Source: Gammaproteobacteria bacterium (GTDB lineage Bacteria; Pseudomonadota; Gammaproteobacteria; Pseudomonadales; Pseudohongiellaceae). Taken from it: a DNA stretch of 54,382 nucleotides. The stretch is taken from NCBI GenBank assembly GCA_002730035.1, contig PBYU01000019.1, positions 4,213 to 58,594 on the forward strand, in the 5' to 3' direction. Shown here piece by piece: positions 28,964-38,745 of this stretch; position 1 is the stretch's first letter, and each line of letters starts with the position of its first letter. The position numbers and the translations under genes were made by a program. Under the pieces are notes generated by a model. The model was not told where the DNA came from, searched no databases, and saw only the letters and a program-made list of their open reading frames with translations.

Positions 28964-30145
28964 CTATAGTCTGTCGGCCGCAACCGCCAGATTATCAGTA
29001 GCTTTTGCCTGATTACCAGATGCCTCGAAGACTTTTCCGGCCTCTTTTGCGGCCTTGTTTTTGTGCCTGTCACTACGACTGGTCTGATCAGCCACATCCC
29101 CAACCAGCTGCCCGCAGGCAGCGCCAATATCGTCGGCTCGGGTCGTACGTACTGTCACCGTATAGCCTGCCTTTTGTAGAATCTGACGAAAATTAGTCAC
29201 CGAAGAGCCACTGGGGCGGCGATAATCACAGGGGCTAAACGGATTAAAAGGAATCAGGTTAATCTTACATGGAAATTGCTCAAGCAAGACCGCCAGATCC
29301 CGGGCGTGTTGCCGGTGGTCATTCACTCCCGCGATGAGCGTGTACTCTATGACCGGTACGCGTTTGTCTGGCAGGCTTTCCATGTAGCTGCGTACGGCAC
29401 AGAGCAGCTCGCTGATCGGGTATTTCCTGTTTATCGGCATGAGTTGGCTGCGCAATTCGTCGTTAGGCGCGTGCAAAGAAATCGCGATGGAGGCATCGGT
29501 GTGATGCCGCATCGCCTCGATGGCCGGCACGACTCCTGAGGTACTGATGGTAACTTTGCGCTTGGATAATCCATAAGCGCAGTCATCCATCATCATATTG
29601 ACCGCGTCCATGACATTGTCGAAATTAAGCAGCGGCTCGCCCATTCCCATCATGACCACGTTGCTAACCTGTCGTTCTGCTCCGTCAACGAACGCGCCGA
29701 GTTGTTTGTTGGCCCACCACAGCTGGCCGATGATTTCGGCACAGCTTAGGTTACTGTTAAAGCCCTGTTTGCCAGTCGCACAGAAACTACAGTCCAGCGA
29801 ACATCCGACCTGGGAAGAGACACACAATGTGCCGCGGCCTGCCTCCGGGATGAAAACCATCTCGACCCTGCTGCCGCTGGCTACTTCGATGATCCATTTG
29901 TGACTTCCATCGTCCGAGGCGTAGTCCTCGACAACGGTTGGCATTCGAATCTCCGTGAATTGTTTGAGGCGTTCTCTGAGCACCTTGCTGATATCGGTCA
30001 TGACATCGATATCCAACACGCCACGCTGATGTATCCATTTCATGACTTGTTCGGCACGAAATGGTTTCTCCCCCAGCTCGGCAAACAGGGTTTTTAATCG
30101 CTCCCGGCTGAGTCCTGGCAGGTTTGGAATGCTTGGTGCCGTCAT
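28964..30145 (-). CDS. rlmN: Dual-specificity 23S rRNA/tRNA adenine C2-methyltransferase RlmN
   Basis: About 393 residues from the ATG at 30145; a TTG two codons upstream is the alternative. It has the radical-SAM CSLDCSFCATG motif near residue 118, MMGMGEPLLNFDNV, ISLHAPNDELR and a late VRTTRADDIGAACGQL, with the Cys that carries the methyl intermediate. It makes 2-methyladenosine in 23S rRNA A2503 and tRNA A37. A 30-residue Lys/Ala-rich tail after the catalytic domain is longer than in E. coli. Confidence 0.97.
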   Translation of the reverse strand: MTAPSIPNLPGLSRERLKTLFAELGEKPFRAEQVMKWIHQRGVLDIDVMTDISKVLRERLKQFTEIRMPTVVEDYASDDGSHKWIIEVASGSRVEMVFIPEAGRGTLCVSSQVGCSLDCSFCATGKQGFNSNLSCAEIIGQLWWANKQLGAFVDGAERQVSNVVMMGMGEPLLNFDNVMDAVNMMMDDCAYGLSKRKVTISTSGVVPAIEAMRHHTDASIAISLHAPNDELRSQLMPINRKYPISELLCAVRSYMESLPDKRVPVIEYTLIAGVNDHRQHARDLAVLLEQFPCKINLIPFNPFSPCDYRRPSGSSVTNFRQILQKAGYTVTVRTTRADDIGAACGQLVGDVADQTSRSDRHKNKAAKEAGKVFEASGNQAKATDNLAVAADRL

Positions 30146-30167
30146 GCTCAATAACCCTCAGGGAAGT

Positions 30168-30599
30168 CTAGAGGCCCTCTGAACAAATTTCTGCGTCATT
30201 GAAAAAGTAATTGACTTCGCGTTCGGCCGAAGTCGTAGAGTCTGATCCATGCACCGCGTTGGCATCGATGGACTTGGCAAAATCAGCCCTGATCGTGCCG
30301 GGCTCTGCCTCTGCCGGGTTAGTTGCACCCATCAAATCCCTGTTCTGGGCTACAGCATTCTCACCTTCCAGTACTTGCACCATCACAGGACCGGAAGTCA
30401 TAAACTCAATCAAATCGTCATAGAAGGGCTTGCCCTTGTGTTCAGCATAAAAACCGCCGGCAGATTCATCATTAAGCTGCAACAGCTTGGCCGCCACAAT
30501 TTTCAATCCAGCTTTCTCAAAACGGCTGTAGATCTTGCCAATGACGTTCTTGGCAACTGAGTCCGGTTTGATTATGGAAAGAGTACGTTCGATCGCCAT
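30168..30599 (-). CDS. ndk: Nucleoside diphosphate kinase
   Basis: 143 residues, the standard length. The N-terminus [18 protein letters not shown] and the phosphohistidine loop [20 protein letters not shown] are invariant family features; His in NAVHG is the catalytic residue. It exchanges gamma-phosphates between nucleoside triphosphates and diphosphates. It begins the ndk-rlmN-pilW-rodZ-ispG-hisS unit and has its own promoter candidate. Confidence 0.99.
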   Translation of the reverse strand: MAIERTLSIIKPDSVAKNVIGKIYSRFEKAGLKIVAAKLLQLNDESAGGFYAEHKGKPFYDDLIEFMTSGPVMVQVLEGENAVAQNRDLMGATNPAEAEPGTIRADFAKSIDANAVHGSDSTTSAEREVNYFFNDAEICSEGL

Positions 30600-30637
30600 C
30601 CTAACTCCCAGTATTCTGTATTCGAAAAAGATCGCGC

Positions 30638-30643
30638 ATTATA
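30638..30643 (-). promoter_or_regulatory. Candidate -10 element for ndk
   Basis: On the minus strand this reads TATAAT, a perfect -10, followed by a GC-rich discriminator. It is 39 bp before the ndk ATG and downstream of the isc terminator. The -35 region is poor. Confidence 0.5.
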
Positions 30644-30692
30644 CGTGGTAATCCACCGCTTTTGTACGCTTTTTCCAGGCAAATGGGAATCC

Positions 30693-30715
30693 AAAAAGCC
30701 CTGTTTTTTCAGGGC
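30693..30715 (-). terminator. Intrinsic terminator of the isc operon
   Basis: On the minus strand GCCCTG-AAAAAA-CAGGGC is followed by TTTTT. It begins one base after the iscX stop codon. Stem 6 bp, loop 6 nt, T-tract present. Confidence 0.85.
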
Positions 30716-30716
30716 A

Positions 30717-30914
30717 TTAGTCGGCTATTTCCTCAATCCAGGCGGCCTGGACTGCCTCTAGAATTTTCTCCCCGCAGTGCTCAGGATCATCATCGAATTC
30801 CTCGAGCTGCAGAATCCAGTTACGCAGGTCGACAAAATTTACAGTCTTCGGATCAAGGTCAGGGTAGTTATCCGCAAGTTCGATGGCGATGTCATAGATG
30901 TCAATCCACTTCAT
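30717..30914 (-). CDS. iscX: Fe-S assembly protein IscX
   Basis: 65 residues, the typical size. It starts MKWIDIYDIAIELADNYPD and contains VNFVDLRNWI with many acidic residues, as in IscX/YfhJ, which binds IscS and adjusts its activity in response to iron. Last gene of the isc operon, 14 bp after fdx. Confidence 0.96.
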   Translation of the reverse strand: MKWIDIYDIAIELADNYPDLDPKTVNFVDLRNWILQLEEFDDDPEHCGEKILEAVQAAWIEEIAD

Positions 30915-30928
30915 AGTGTTTTGTCCAT

Positions 30929-31267
30929 TCAGTGCTCTTCTGAAACCATGTTTATTGTGTACTTGGGAATTTCGATGACAAGATCCTTATCCTTCACCAG
31001 TGTCTGGCAGCTCAGGCGGGATTCCGGTTCCAGACCCCAGGCTTTGTCCAGGTAGTCTTCCTCGTTTTCTTCGGCCTCTTCGAGCGAGTCGAATCCTTCT
31101 CGCACAATGACGTGGCAGGTGGTACAGGCGCAGGACTTTTCACAGGCATGTTCGATGGGAATATCATGCGCCAGGGCTGCATTGAGGATGCTGTCGCCCG
31201 ACTCGGCCTGGATTTCGGCGCCATCGGGGCAGATTAGCTGGTGCGGTAAGAATGTCAGTCGCGGCAT
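30929..31267 (-). CDS. fdx: Isc-type [2Fe-2S] ferredoxin
   Basis: 112 residues. The cluster Cys ligands appear as CEKSCACTTC (CX5CX2C) and a later SRLSCQT, the adrenodoxin-like Isc ferredoxin pattern. It supplies electrons for cluster assembly on IscU. It lies between hscA and iscX in the conserved order. Confidence 0.97.
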   Translation of the reverse strand: MPRLTFLPHQLICPDGAEIQAESGDSILNAALAHDIPIEHACEKSCACTTCHVIVREGFDSLEEAEENEEDYLDKAWGLEPESRLSCQTLVKDKDLVIEIPKYTINMVSEEH

Positions 31268-31294
31268 ATTCCTTATCGATTTCCCTGTTGCTGC

Positions 31295-33181
31295 TTAAGG
31301 ACTCTCAGATGACTCGGCCGGATGCTCAGCATCATCAATGGACTCTCCGCGCAAAGCCTTGCCGATATGCAGATCCATCCTGCGTGCCGCGAAATCACTG
31401 CTAATCCGATTCAGTTGCTCGGTTAACTCATGGATACGAACACTGTTTTCTTCTGCCACGGCTTCTTCCAGCCTGGCAATACCCGCCGCAATGCGTTGTG
31501 AATCATGCTCTTCCAACAGCTTGCCATCGACTTCACTGGCGGTGGTAATGGCATCGATCAACTGGGCCGCTTCCAGTTGTGCTTCCTTCAGTGTGCGCAA
31601 CTCCATGTCGGATTCGGCATGCTCATGAGAGGCTTTCAACATCTGTTCTATTGAGCCGGCATTCAGCCCATAGCTTGGCTTAACCTGGATCTGGGCAGTC
31701 TTGGAAGTACTGAGTTCCTCGGCCATTACACTCAGCAATCCATCGGCATCTACCTGAAACGTCACCCTCACCTTGGCGGCTCCGGCTACCATGGGAGGAA
31801 TACCACGTAACTCAAACCTGGCCAGGGAACGGCAATCGCTCACCAGTTCCCGTTCTCCCTGCACAACGTGCAGTGTCATGGCAGTCTGGCTGTCTTTAAA
31901 AGTAGTAAATTCCTGGGCACGGGTCACCGGGACAGTGGTATTGCGGGGAATGATCTTTTCCGTGAGCTCGCCCATGGTCTCGATACCCAGCGACAGAGGA
32001 TTAACATCCAGCAGTAAAAAATTATCCGCCGATTTGTTGCCAATCAACACATCGGCCTGTATTCCGGCGCCTATCGCTACCACCTTATCAGGATCGATAT
32101 TGGTCAGTGGGGGCTTACCGAAAAAGTCAGCCACGGCTTCCCGAATGATCGGCATACGAGTGACTCCGCCTACCAGGACGATGTTGTCGATTGCATCCAG
32201 TGTCAAAGCAGCATCCCGCAACACACGCCGACAGGTATTGAGGGTTCTTGTAATTAGATCTTTGCATAAATCGGCAAATTGCTGCCGATCCAATTGCGCC
32301 GACCAATCAGCGTAACTCAGCGCCACAGTTTCATCTGAACTCAAGCTGTGCTTGACCTCATTGGCATAGTGCATGAGCGCACCATGACTTAGCGCATCCA
32401 GCGGCTTATCAAGCTCAGCCCGAGAAGCAATCCAATCAGCTAATACATGGTCGAAATCGTCTCCTCCGAGGGCCGTATCTCCACCGGTTGCGAGCACTTC
32501 AAAGACCCCTTTTTGCATGCTTAACAGGGATACATCGAAGGTCCCTCCACCGAGGTCGAATACCACGACGTTGCCCTGGTCCTGGCTATCCAGCCCGTAG
32601 GCGACAGCGGCGGCGGTAGGCTCATTCAGCAATCGCAGCACATTCAGTCCGGCAAGCCGCGCAGCATCCCTGGTCTGTTGACGTTGGGCATCATTAAAAT
32701 AGGCCGGCACCGTTACTACTGCCCCTTCCAACTTACCCCTGAGGCAGCCCTCGGCGCGTTCTACCAGCACTCCCAGGATATCCGCCGATACCTGTACCGG
32801 ATCTTTCGGGCCGGCGGCGGTCAGAATCGCTGGAGCACCAGCATCACGGGTCGCATCCAGTCGATACCTGCCGACTCGATCCATGCTACTGATTTCAGCG
32901 GCACTCATTCCCAGTAGTCGCTTGACGGAGGCTATGGTGTTGCCGGGATCGACGAGTGCGGCCGCTTTTGCCTGCTCTCCAACCAGGGGAGCTTGCCCTT
33001 CCCGGTAATGCACAACGGAGGGTAATAATTCATGCTTCGCATGATCCGGCAGGATTTGAACGCTACCTCCACAGCTGCACGCCACCAGGGAATTGGTCGT
33101 TCCCAAGTCGATACCAACAGCCAGACTGTGGGCTGGAGCCGCAGGTCTACCGCCGGGTTCTGAAATTTTTAACAAGGCCAT
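31295..33181 (-). CDS. hscA: Fe-S-cluster-specific Hsp70 chaperone HscA
   Basis: 628 residues. The nucleotide-binding domain has [25 protein letters not shown] and [10 protein letters not shown]. The substrate domain starts near residue 400 with [14 protein letters not shown] and is followed by a helical lid. HscA releases clusters from IscU after HscB delivers the scaffold. It sits 27 bp after hscB. Confidence 0.98.
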   Translation of the reverse strand: MALLKISEPGGRPAAPAHSLAVGIDLGTTNSLVACSCGGSVQILPDHAKHELLPSVVHYREGQAPLVGEQAKAAALVDPGNTIASVKRLLGMSAAEISSMDRVGRYRLDATRDAGAPAILTAAGPKDPVQVSADILGVLVERAEGCLRGKLEGAVVTVPAYFNDAQRQQTRDAARLAGLNVLRLLNEPTAAAVAYGLDSQDQGNVVVFDLGGGTFDVSLLSMQKGVFEVLATGGDTALGGDDFDHVLADWIASRAELDKPLDALSHGALMHYANEVKHSLSSDETVALSYADWSAQLDRQQFADLCKDLITRTLNTCRRVLRDAALTLDAIDNIVLVGGVTRMPIIREAVADFFGKPPLTNIDPDKVVAIGAGIQADVLIGNKSADNFLLLDVNPLSLGIETMGELTEKIIPRNTTVPVTRAQEFTTFKDSQTAMTLHVVQGERELVSDCRSLARFELRGIPPMVAGAAKVRVTFQVDADGLLSVMAEELSTSKTAQIQVKPSYGLNAGSIEQMLKASHEHAESDMELRTLKEAQLEAAQLIDAITTASEVDGKLLEEHDSQRIAAGIARLEEAVAEENSVRIHELTEQLNRISSDFAARRMDLHIGKALRGESIDDAEHPAESSESP

Positions 33182-33208
33182 TTAGTGTCTGGGAAATCCG
33201 GGGATCCG

Positions 33209-33742
33209 TTAATAACCCATCCTCTTTTCTTCGCCGCTTTCGATTTCCTTCAGCAGCTTGCTGAGAAACTGCATCTCATTAAAGTTCTTCTTGGCAGCGA
33301 TTAGATCGCTAATTTCCAAGTTACTGGAGAAGCTCTGTTGACGCTGCTCAAGTTTCCTGAAAACTTCAGACTTTAAAGATTCCAATTCCGCCAGGGCAGA
33401 CTCATCTTCAGGCAACTCTTCCAGGAATTCCCGCAACTGTATCTGCTCCACTAATAATTCCATGCCCAACTCGGCCTGATCGACCTGCTCTACATTTAAA
33501 TCATGTAGAGAAAGTAAATAGGCAGCCCGCTTCAATGGCGCCTTTAAGGTGCCATATGCCTCATTCAGATAACTACTGAGTTGCACGGCTCTGAGTTTTT
33601 CCGACTCTGGGGCATTGGCAAATTGATCGGGATGAACCTCAACCTGAAGTCCTCGGTATTTCTCAGCGAGCGATTCCTGGTCCACCTCGAAGATCTCGGC
33701 AATGCCGAACAGCTGGAAAAAATTTTTGTTGATTTGTTGCAC
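33209..33742 (-). CDS. hscB: Fe-S cluster co-chaperone HscB
   Basis: 177 residues starting with GTG. The J-domain contains NFFQLFGI at the start and the HPD tripeptide in VEVHPDQFAN, which stimulates the HscA ATPase. The C-terminal three-helix bundle (EFLEELPEDE..., LIAAKKNFNEMQFLSKLL) binds IscU. In place between iscA and hscA. Confidence 0.96.
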   Translation of the reverse strand: MQQINKNFFQLFGIAEIFEVDQESLAEKYRGLQVEVHPDQFANAPESEKLRAVQLSSYLNEAYGTLKAPLKRAAYLLSLHDLNVEQVDQAELGMELLVEQIQLREFLEELPEDESALAELESLKSEVFRKLEQRQQSFSSNLEISDLIAAKKNFNEMQFLSKLLKEIESGEEKRMGY

Positions 33743-33785
33743 GACTGAATCGACTCGGGCAATGGCGAGAATCAGATTGAGCTAC

Positions 33786-34109
33786 TTATACGCTGAAGCT
33801 CTCACCACAACCACATTCACCTCTAGCATTTGGGTTCTTGAATTCGAATCCTTCATTGACTCCGTGTTTGACGAAATCCATTTCAGTTCCATCGATGTAA
33901 AGCAGTGATTTTGGATCGACTATGATTTTTACGCCCTGCTCTTCGAATACCTGGTCACCCACGTCCAGCTTGTCGACAAATTCCAACACGTAGGCCATAC
34001 CAGAACAGCCGGTAGTGGTTATACCGACTCGAATGCCGAGCCCATGTCCTCTACTGGCCAGCTGTTCAGCGACGTGTTTGGCCGCGTTTTCAGTTATGGA
34101 AATTGCCAT
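33786..34109 (-). CDS. iscA: A-type iron-sulfur carrier IscA
   Basis: 107 residues. The three conserved cysteines are visible: Cys in [12 protein letters not shown] and the C-terminal GECGCGESF pair. A-type carriers pass [2Fe-2S] or [4Fe-4S] clusters from IscU to target enzymes such as IspG and RlmN. 40 bp after iscU. Confidence 0.98.
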   Translation of the reverse strand: MAISITENAAKHVAEQLASRGHGLGIRVGITTTGCSGMAYVLEFVDKLDVGDQVFEEQGVKIIVDPKSLLYIDGTEMDFVKHGVNEGFEFKNPNARGECGCGESFSV

Positions 34110-34148
34110 TGCTGCTTGCTTCCTTCTCTATCTCTTTAAGGGCCTGAT

Positions 34149-34544
34149 TCAACCTTCGTCCGTCGCTTCACGTTTTTGTTTCACGTCGGCGATCGCCGCC
34201 TTGATCGCATCCTCGGCCAGCACCGAACAGTGAATCTTGACCGGCGGCAGCCCCAACTCATCGACAATGTCCTGGTTCTTTATCTGAGTAGCCTCATCGA
34301 GAGAGCGTCCCTTTACCCACTCGGTCAATAAGGAACTGGAAGCGATTGCCGAACCACATCCATAAGTCTTGAATTTGGCATCCTCGATAACGCCCTTAGC
34401 ATCGACTCTAATCTGCAAGCGCATCACGTCACCGCAGGCTGGTGCACCCACCATGCCTGTACCCACATTCACGTCCTTGTCATCCAGCTTGCCAACGTTG
34501 CGCGGATTTTCGTAGTGATCTAAAACTTTGTCTGAATATGCCAT
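34149..34544 (-). CDS. iscU: Iron-sulfur cluster scaffold IscU
   Basis: 131 residues. It starts MAYSDKVLDHYENPRNVG and holds the three ligand Cys in GAPACGDVMRLQ, TYGCGSAIASSS and KIHCSVLAEDAI. The chaperone-recognition LPPVK motif follows in ELGLPPVKIH. It is the assembly scaffold, 15 bp after iscS. Confidence 0.98.
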   Translation of the reverse strand: MAYSDKVLDHYENPRNVGKLDDKDVNVGTGMVGAPACGDVMRLQIRVDAKGVIEDAKFKTYGCGSAIASSSLLTEWVKGRSLDEATQIKNQDIVDELGLPPVKIHCSVLAEDAIKAAIADVKQKREATDEG

Positions 34545-34559
34545 GATTACCTCTTCTGC

Positions 34560-35774
34560 CTAGTGGGCAGCCCATTTCACCTGATCAAGGTCCACGCCTT
34601 CTTTGTACATATCCCAAAGCGGCGACAGCTCTCTCAGCTTGGCAACCGCTTCGTGGATTTTTTCAACCGCGTAATCAACTTCTTCTTCAGTTGTGAAACG
34701 ACCCAGCGTTATCCGCAGGGAGCTGTGCGCCAATTCATCATTTAGTCCCAGTGCCCGCAACACATAAGAAGGTTCCAGACTTGCCGAAGTACAGGCAGAG
34801 CCTGAAGAGATAGCCAGGTCTCTCAGCGCCATCATGAGTGACTCACCTTCTACAAAATTGAAGCTGATATTGAGGTTGCCAGCGACCCGATGATCGATGT
34901 CACCATTCACATACACCTCTTCAATATCATTCAATCCGTCCAGCAGCCTGCTCCGCAGTGCCAGTATGCGGCAGTTCTCCTCCTGCATTTCTTCGTTAGC
35001 GAGTCGGAACGCCTCACCCATGCCGACGATCTGATGCGTGGCCAGTGTGCCTGATCGCATACCCCTCTCATGCCCTCCACCGTGTATCTGTGGCTCAATC
35101 CGGACGCGGGGTTTGCGTCTCACGTAGAGTGCTCCAATGCCCTTCGGTCCATAAATCTTATGAGCCGTGATCGACATCAGGTCAACCTGTAGATTTTCCA
35201 GGTCGATATCGAGTTTGCCAACGCTCTGCGCTGCATCGACATGGAAGATCACTTTGTGTTCTCGGGTAATTTTACCGATGGCTTCGATGTCATTGATGAC
35301 ACCAATCTCATTATTCACGTGCATCAATGAAACCAAGCTCGTGTCTGACCTGATTGCATTGGCAACAGATTCAGCTGTGATAATCCCGGACTCCGTTGGA
35401 TCGAGATAGGTCACTTCATAGCCTTCGCGTTCCAATTGTCGACAGCTATCCAGCACAGCCTTATGCTCGATCTTGGACGTGATGATGTGCCTGCCTTGCT
35501 TGTTATAAAAATGAGCCGCACCCTTGATTGCCAGGTTATCGGCTTCGGTAGCACCGGAAGTCCAGACGATTTCACGAGGGTCGCAGTGGAGCAGATCTGC
35601 TACCTGACGTCGCGCCGTTTCGACAGCTTCTTCTGCCTTCCAACCCAACATATGCGAGCGTGATGCAGGATTGCCAAAATTGCCTTCCAGAGTCAGGCAT
35701 TCTGTCATCTTCTCAGCTACCCGCGGATCGACCGGAGTGGTTGCTGAATAATCAAGATAAATAGGGAAATGCAT
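34560..35774 (-). CDS. iscS: Cysteine desulfurase IscS
   Basis: 404 residues. PLP-binding Lys is in [14 protein letters not shown] (near residue 206) and the mobile active-site Cys in [14 protein letters not shown] (near 328). The N-terminus [15 protein letters not shown] is typical. It provides sulfur from cysteine for Fe-S clusters and tRNA thiolation. 21 bp after iscR. Confidence 0.99.
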   Translation of the reverse strand: MHFPIYLDYSATTPVDPRVAEKMTECLTLEGNFGNPASRSHMLGWKAEEAVETARRQVADLLHCDPREIVWTSGATEADNLAIKGAAHFYNKQGRHIITSKIEHKAVLDSCRQLEREGYEVTYLDPTESGIITAESVANAIRSDTSLVSLMHVNNEIGVINDIEAIGKITREHKVIFHVDAAQSVGKLDIDLENLQVDLMSITAHKIYGPKGIGALYVRRKPRVRIEPQIHGGGHERGMRSGTLATHQIVGMGEAFRLANEEMQEENCRILALRSRLLDGLNDIEEVYVNGDIDHRVAGNLNISFNFVEGESLMMALRDLAISSGSACTSASLEPSYVLRALGLNDELAHSSLRITLGRFTTEEEVDYAVEKIHEAVAKLRELSPLWDMYKEGVDLDQVKWAAH

Positions 35775-35795
35775 GCTGTTCTCCGCCTATACTGC

Positions 35796-36305
35796 TTACA
35801 GGCTGCTAATCGGTGCTTCTAGATCGTTAGCGTCACCGATTTCATGTAGTTTATCATTTACGATAAGTTGCTTTCGATCCTGCTGCTCTGCGATTTGCTT
35901 CACTTCGTTCTTGAGTACCAGATCCGCCAGGCTAATTCCCTCCAGAAAACCGTGAATCTGATCGCTGAGACCTTCCCAGAGATAGTGGGTCAGGCAGGTC
36001 TCGCCGTCCTGGCAGTCGCCTGCACCCTGGCAATTGGTGCTATCCATAGACTCGTCTACGGCATCGATGATTATAGCGATGGAAATCTCCTTGGAATCGC
36101 ACTGCAACATGTAACCACCGCCTGGACCCCTTACACTGCTCACCAGGGAATTCTTCCTCAACTTGGCAAAGAGTTGCTCCAGGTAAGACAGGGATATGGC
36201 CTGCCGTTGTGAGATATCGGCCAGGCTCACCGGACGCTGGTTCTTATGTAGAGCCAGATCCAGCATGGCTGTGACCGCGTATCTGCCCTTGGTTGTCAAT
36301 CGCAT
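35796..36305 (-). CDS. iscR: Rrf2-family Fe-S sensor and repressor IscR
   Basis: 169 residues. An N-terminal winged helix ([41 protein letters not shown]) is followed by the cluster loop [20 protein letters not shown], with the CX5CX5C spacing and the fourth ligand His. With a [2Fe-2S] cluster it represses the isc operon through type 1 sites. A strong type 1 site lies over its own promoter. Confidence 0.98.
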   Translation of the reverse strand: MRLTTKGRYAVTAMLDLALHKNQRPVSLADISQRQAISLSYLEQLFAKLRKNSLVSSVRGPGGGYMLQCDSKEISIAIIIDAVDESMDSTNCQGAGDCQDGETCLTHYLWEGLSDQIHGFLEGISLADLVLKNEVKQIAEQQDRKQLIVNDKLHEIGDANDLEAPISSL

Positions 36306-36338
36306 GGGATGGCCTCACTCGCCGAGATGGTGGGCGAC

Positions 36339-36367
36339 ATTATCGAATACCTAAGTAATTTAGTCAA
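36339..36367 (-). promoter_or_regulatory. isc operon promoter
   Basis: On the minus strand TTGACT (36362-36367) and GATAAT (36339-36344) are 17 bp apart, near-ideal sigma-70 elements. Transcription should start near 36332, about 27 nt before the iscR ATG. Confidence 0.75.
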
Positions 36368-36371
36368 GTAT
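36347..36371 (-). promoter_or_regulatory. IscR type 1 operator
   Basis: The 25-bp minus-strand site, beginning ATACTTGACT and ending TTAGGTAT, matches 23 of 25 positions of the E. coli type 1 IscR consensus. It covers the -35 and spacer, which fits autorepression. Confidence 0.8.
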
Positions 36372-36462
36372 AGCAAATACCAGAGCTCACGCAGCCCGGA
36401 ATTGGCGACTTACGGGGAATAAAGCACTAGTGCTAATTTGCCGGCATTGAGTCTAAATGGGC

Positions 36463-37017
36463 TTATGCCGAACCACGCTCATAGAGGATTGTGGAGGGTG
36501 CCTTGCCGAAATCGCCACCCAATTCAAGACCGAGAGGCTTGGCTAGCAGGGCGACAATGGCGAGATGATGAATGCTGTGGGTTATCAGGCCCATCAGCTC
36601 CCTGTCTACGGTGCTGGATGATTCGATTACGGGCCTCTCATGATGGACTGTTTCCCGCACGGTAATTGGCTTGCCCCGAATCACATTCATATCCAGATCG
36701 TCGATACAGCGGGCGAGGGATGCCAGCGCGGAACTGGCCACATCGAGATTATTTTCAATCAATGGGTCGCGTTCCCTGTCATCGTAGTCAACAAAATTAC
36801 TCTGCAGACCTGTAAAAAGGCATTGGAATCGATCCAATATGTGGCGCATATGTGCACCGATTGACGACAAACCAGGGGAGGATTGGATAAAAGTTTCGGG
36901 GGTGAGGAGTTGCATCAATTGATCGCACTGCTCAACGCAGTTCCTACAGCCTTGGATGATCTGATACCCATCAACATCAGTATCGCCGTCAGGGTGTATC
37001 GCGGTGGAATTTTTCAT
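36463..37017 (-). CDS. DinB-like four-helix protein
   Basis: 184 residues. The pattern of a His in the first third (IGAHMRHILDRFQ) and HSIHHLAIVALLA near the end, with the intervening helices, resembles the DinB/YfiT metal-binding family. Some members are thiol-dependent S-transferases, but no substrate can be named here. It has an extra ~15-residue acidic N-terminus. Monocistronic, upstream of the isc promoter on the same strand. Confidence 0.78.
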   Translation of the reverse strand: MKNSTAIHPDGDTDVDGYQIIQGCRNCVEQCDQLMQLLTPETFIQSSPGLSSIGAHMRHILDRFQCLFTGLQSNFVDYDDRERDPLIENNLDVASSALASLARCIDDLDMNVIRGKPITVRETVHHERPVIESSSTVDRELMGLITHSIHHLAIVALLAKPLGLELGGDFGKAPSTILYERGSA

Positions 37018-37201
37018 AGAATGCTCATTTGTCTCTACTACTTAATCGGCCTTTTATAGCCTGGTCCAGTGCCAAAAGCTATCGAATCCGACTATAGCAC
37101 GCGCCATCAGTAGAGACCCTCGCCCTACCGGGTTTATTACACAATGCTACAAGTATATTTGCGCTATTGGGGCGCCTGAAGAGTCCAGCAAAGAGTTTCT
37201 C

Positions 37202-38035
37202 ATGAAAGTCGATTTACACTGCCACAGCTACTATTCGGATGGGAAACATTCGCCTGCATTCCTGATAAGTCGTGCGATCGCCAATCATCTCACGCTCCTG
37301 GCAATAACGGATCACGATTGTACTGCTGCTTTCGGCAATGCGGCTGACTCAGATCGACGAATAGAACTGATCTGCGGTGTGGAAATCTCCTGTAGCTGGC
37401 AGGGCAAAGAGATTCATATAGTAGGCCTTTGTATCGATCCACTGCAGCCGCACCTGGTGCAACTATTAACACAACAGCAATCCTCCCGGTATGCCCGTAT
37501 GCTGCAGATGGATGAGAAACTGCAGGCCCTGGGTATAACCGGTCTAGCCGAATACTGCAGCTCGCTTCCCTGTCAGTCATACACCCGCAGTCATGTCGCC
37601 AATTTTCTGGTTGAACAGGGTATTAGCAAGAACCATCAGAAAGCCTTCAAGAAATTTCTGGGCAAACGTGGGCGCATCTATGTGGACAATAACTGGTGTG
37701 ATATGGCAGAGGCGATCGACACGATCCATGCTGCACACGGACTGGCAGTACTCTCCCATCCCGGCAGATATCCATTGGGCAAACGGCAACTGGAAGTCTT
37801 ACTGGATGACTTTACCTCGGCGCAAGGAGATGCCTTGGAGGTGAGCTATGGAAATATCGATCCGCTAACCAAGGCTAAACTATGCGAATTGGCAAGTTCC
37901 CGGCAACTCTACTATTCAGTTGGCTCTGATTTTCATGATGATGATGCACACTGGACAGATGTTGGTAAATTTCCGCCCCTGGATGCAATCGCCGAAAAAA
38001 ACGCCATCTGGGAACATCCCGGATGGCATTCTTGA
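37202..38035 (+). CDS. PHP-domain phosphoesterase (RnaAM/YciV-like)
   Basis: 277 residues. PHP metal-binding motifs are in order: DLHCHSYYSDG (HxH), AITDHDCTAAF, a Glu in LICGVEISC, VLSHPGRYPLG and the late VGSDFHDDDAHW (DxH). Relatives include E. coli RNase AM/YciV, a 5'-3' exonuclease acting on short RNAs. It stands alone on the plus strand between two minus-strand genes. Confidence 0.92.
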   Translation: MKVDLHCHSYYSDGKHSPAFLISRAIANHLTLLAITDHDCTAAFGNAADSDRRIELICGVEISCSWQGKEIHIVGLCIDPLQPHLVQLLTQQQSSRYARMLQMDEKLQALGITGLAEYCSSLPCQSYTRSHVANFLVEQGISKNHQKAFKKFLGKRGRIYVDNNWCDMAEAIDTIHAAHGLAVLSHPGRYPLGKRQLEVLLDDFTSAQGDALEVSYGNIDPLTKAKLCELASSRQLYYSVGSDFHDDDAHWTDVGKFPPLDAIAEKNAIWEHPGWHS

Positions 38036-38053
38036 CGATAAAAGCCTGGAGAA

Positions 38054-38440
38054 TTATTTGCGCTTGAGTGATGCCACCACATCACGAAATATATCCAACA
38101 GAGTTTCGTGCTTGTAATCGGTAAATTCGCCTGCATCCATGAACATGCCGTGTTCTTCACAGGCTTCATATTCAAGGTGACTCTGCTTGGAATCATTGAG
38201 TTTCTTCATTGGCTTACTACAACGCGGGCAGTGAATGTCCCGGACTGTGTTGTAAGTTTTACCGACTACAGGGTCGCCACTGTCAGCAAAATCCGCCATC
38301 CAGTCGCCCTTTAATTGCTCAGCCTCACCATTGTCGAACCACAGGCCCTTACAGCTATCGCACTTATCGATAATTACCTGACCATGTAGGGTCTCAATCT
38401 TGAGTTCTTGCATCTCAGAATTGCACTTCGGACAGTCCAT
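38054..38440 (-). CDS. TFIIB-type zinc-ribbon protein
   Basis: 128 residues with two zinc ribbons: CPKCNSEM...CDSCKGLWFDNGEAEQL and CPRCSKPM...CEEHGMFMDAGEF. The CxxC...CxxC-GxW-D/N-GE pattern is the zf-TFIIB (PF13453) signature. The second ribbon has C-E-E-H in place of CxxC. Function is not established for the family. Converges with the PHP gene. Confidence 0.85.
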   Translation of the reverse strand: MDCPKCNSEMQELKIETLHGQVIIDKCDSCKGLWFDNGEAEQLKGDWMADFADSGDPVVGKTYNTVRDIHCPRCSKPMKKLNDSKQSHLEYEACEEHGMFMDAGEFTDYKHETLLDIFRDVVASLKRK

Positions 38441-38745
38441 TTATCTCTCCTGGAATATGGCTTCTTCTTTATCGGGACCTGTTACTATAAAGCCGCTGAT
38501 CGATTTTGGGTTGAGCCGGCCTTCATTCACCCCATTCGTATCTCGCTCGAAGACCCTAAGACTACAAGCCCTCAACGACCGCATTCTATAAGATATTCCC
38601 GGCTAAGACCAAGCCAAAATTTCGCTTTGTGACCTGCTTCAAAACCCTACACTCGTTAAGTCGGTGTTCACCTTTGCCGCCTTAAAATCTCCCTAGAATC
38701 GCCAATAGGTGAAACTAAATCGACTCAGACAATTTGGAGGAAATC
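38441..38745. other. 305-bp intergenic region
   Basis: It lies between divergent genes. No further gene, repeat or clear regulatory palindrome is seen. The last bases hold a GGAGG site for the secreted protein at 38746. Confidence 0.5.

Noticed and set aside
36423..36434. 12-bp palindrome AGCACTAGTGCT
   Set aside because: A perfect palindrome, but isolated, with no promoter or repeat context to support a role.
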